Of a stretch of DNA of 64,000 nucleotides, positions 62,169-64,000 are shown in pieces; within the stretch, counting starts at the first letter, position 1; each line of letters opens with the position of its first letter. The stretch is from Cylindrotheca closterium (lineage: Eukaryota > Bacillariophyta > Bacillariophyceae > Bacillariales > Bacillariaceae). The notes under the pieces were generated by a model. It did not search any database, had not been told where the DNA came from, and saw only the letters and a list, made by a program, of their open reading frames with translations. The stretch spans positions 1 through 64,000 of the forward strand of contig CAKOGP040002447.1 of the NCBI GenBank assembly GCA_933822405.4, given 5' to 3'. The position numbers and the translations under genes are program-made.

Positions 62169-64000
62169 TTCGAGAGTAATGATGGATTGCTTTGTGATTG
62201 TCCAAAAAAACTGAAAAGGTGAGAAACGACGATGTCTTGTTGAGACCATATTTCGATCTGGAATTTTCACGACATTTATTGTGACGTTGAAGAGAACACG
62301 TGCAGGTCCCAGACATCTAACGCCCACTTTCTCTGTTCAGATGGGCACTTTTTCTATTTATGGAAGATGGGTCGGCTTTTGATACCCACAACCTAAAAAT
62401 GCTGACTGCACGCGAGCTGTTCGTACTCCCAAGATTATTAGTCTCGAGCCTTTCGCGCATAAAAACTTCTCCAGAAGCATTGGCAGCAAGCAGGAGATTG
62501 AAGACGATAAGAAGCGGTACCAAGAAGCCCTTCTATGCTCACAGCTGGTCCGAATGACAAGGTGGCGACGGATACAAAAGTACGAAGCACTGCATCAACG
62601 AACCCTTGATACGAGGAAGGCCTCAGAAGGAAAGGTCTATCTAGTACTTTACATCCGTGAGCCGCGGCACGTGCCTACTCTACAGTAAAGTGCCTGCTGG
62701 TACTATTCAAAACTCTTCCACCAGTTTAGATAAGAGTTCAGCAGCAGCTTCATGAAGCTACTACTACCTTGCTGCTATGGAGTCGAAGGGACGAGCTGTC
62801 ATCTGTCATTGTTATAACCATCGTACCTGCTCCTATCGCCAGCTAAATCAAAAGTTGGTGCATTCATTCATTCAATCCTCCTAAAATATGTTCGGAATCG
62901 TCTTCGAATACCGTGTACAGTAGGCGGGGAGGGTACGAGTACCAGGTACCATGGTACGATATGTTGTCAAGGCCATTCTGCACATGCGAAAATGGCTTGT
63001 ATACCGCCCCTTGGTTATTGGACAGCAATACCCGAAGTCTTGAAAGTAGTATTATATTGGCTCCTGATCCATACCGGTATTATTGATGGGCGTTGCATTT
63101 TTAAAAAAATCCAATCTCTGTAGTGGCATTTTAATGCCAATAATAAGACCGTGCAAACGGCAATTTTTCGGTGATTTTAGCCTTACCGTATGCTCGAAAG
63201 TAGTTTATTACGACAATTTTTGATTTCGGGACGATGATGAATCAACTGATTCGCATCAACATGCATTCACGATGGGAAGATGATTGACAGCGAAACGGAA
63301 GCCGAAGAAGGTAACTAAGCCGCCTACAACACATACATAATCTGCAATACGTGTACCAGCCACCAGATCAATTGGTTTTACATTTGCAGTCATGCAAGGT
63401 CAGCGAAGTGGTGTGATAGCTATATCGACGAGAAAATGAAACAAGCAACTTCGAAACTACAAAGATGAGGCTCGAAACGACACGACCAAACAGTAACACT
63501 TGAAGGACTCCGTTTCCCTCTTCTTGTGCTATAGAGGTCGAAGTTCTGTTGATTGTTACATTGGAGAACTACTATGATCTCCGTGTTGCCGTGGCAGTTG
63601 CTGATGGCAATTGATGAAGATGTTCTTGATGAGAATTGCGAAGATGACTGCCACTGGGAGAGAGTGGAATGAATTCAAGGAGATGAAGAGTCGTAGGTAT
63701 CGTAGTATAGCCTTGGATGTAGGTCATAGGCCAGCTTTGTTACGTATTCCCTCAGTACTGTAGTATCGGCACATGGTAGTGTTGTCAAAGGTTAGAGTCT
63801 CAGATGCCATTTTGGTTTCAATTTTGGTTTCAATTTTGGTTTCAATTTTGGTTTCAATGTTGGTTTCAATCTACAGTCTTGCTACAATACGCAAAATTCA
63901 ACGAGCCGCCTGGTACACGTGTACCTGGTGTACTTGTACCTGGTACCGCCGGTACACGTTTAGACCTGTTTAACAAAAGTAGTCATTTAACACTTTTTAT
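62169..64000. other. intergenic to window end
   Basis: No supported gene. It holds several GGTACC/TACCGGTA-type palindromes (ATACCGGTAT at 63071-63080; clusters near 62940-62956 and 63910-63956), and a five-unit 12-bp repeat at 63812-63871. Confidence 0.55.
63812..63871. repeat. 12-bp tandem repeat, five units
   Basis: TTTTGGTTTCAA repeats five times with one substitution in the last unit. It stays open in one frame but I see no gene. Confidence 0.9.

Noticed and set aside
62169..62327. Upstream 5' extension of receptor copy B beyond the homologous start
   Set aside because: The frame is open, but copy A has no equivalent and the signal peptide begins at MKLQ; treated as 5' UTR.

Overview
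The window is nuclear DNA of a stramenopile alga, most probably a pennate diatom. Short GT-AG introns (about 70-100 bp), cytosolic ribosomal and initiation-factor genes, diatom-type DUF6824 proteins, PT/PS-rich and Gly/Lys-rich secreted proteins, a Ty1/copia element and eukaryotic-type SECIS elements all point this way. Placement below diatom is inference. There is one scaffold gap (32089-32188), which looks like an assembly join rather than missing DNA.

Layout. 0.5-3 kb: divergent RPS8 (-) and eIF1A (+), each with an intron at or near the start codon. 3.4-3.8 kb: decayed kinesin-light-chain-type TPR fragment. 4.4-12.2 kb: complete young Ty1/copia retrotransposon (-) with identical 323-bp LTRs, a 5-bp target duplication, gag and pol in one frame split by a single UGA, and a readthrough-type signal behind that UGA. 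12.9-15.8 kb: Patched/RND-type membrane protein. 16-26 kb: two membrane-anchored beta-helix proteins and two selenoprotein H genes, each pair in opposite orientation, around a signal-peptide-peptidase-like protease. 26.9-34 kb: an EGF-repeat surface protein and a secreted PT-repeat/Gly-Lys-rich protein (silica-matrix candidate). 34.9-40.2 kb (+) and 56.8-62.2 kb (-): two intact copies of a large receptor with a PhnD-like periplasmic-binding ectodomain, two filamin-like repeats, one TM segment, a kinase domain with its catalytic motifs and a class III nucleotide cyclase. Between them lie a Deg protease, an AMBRA1-type WD40 protein, two families I recall as diatom proteins of unknown function, a multi-pass membrane protein, a divergent pair of CRAL-TRIO/DUF6824 paralogues, an ARM-repeat protein and a sulfotransferase.

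Most notable: (1) two SelH genes whose UGA codons would make an ordinary gene caller truncate or miss them, each followed by a SECIS-like hairpin, the second with two in-frame UGAs; (2) the retrotransposon UGA-CGG plus 12-bp stem at gag/pol; (3) the paired PhnD-receptor-kinase-cyclases, nearly identical across the ligand-binding exons and first intron but diverged elsewhere, with one intron present in only one copy. The window is rich in inverted paralogue pairs. All splice sites, identities and homologies were read by eye; no database search was run.
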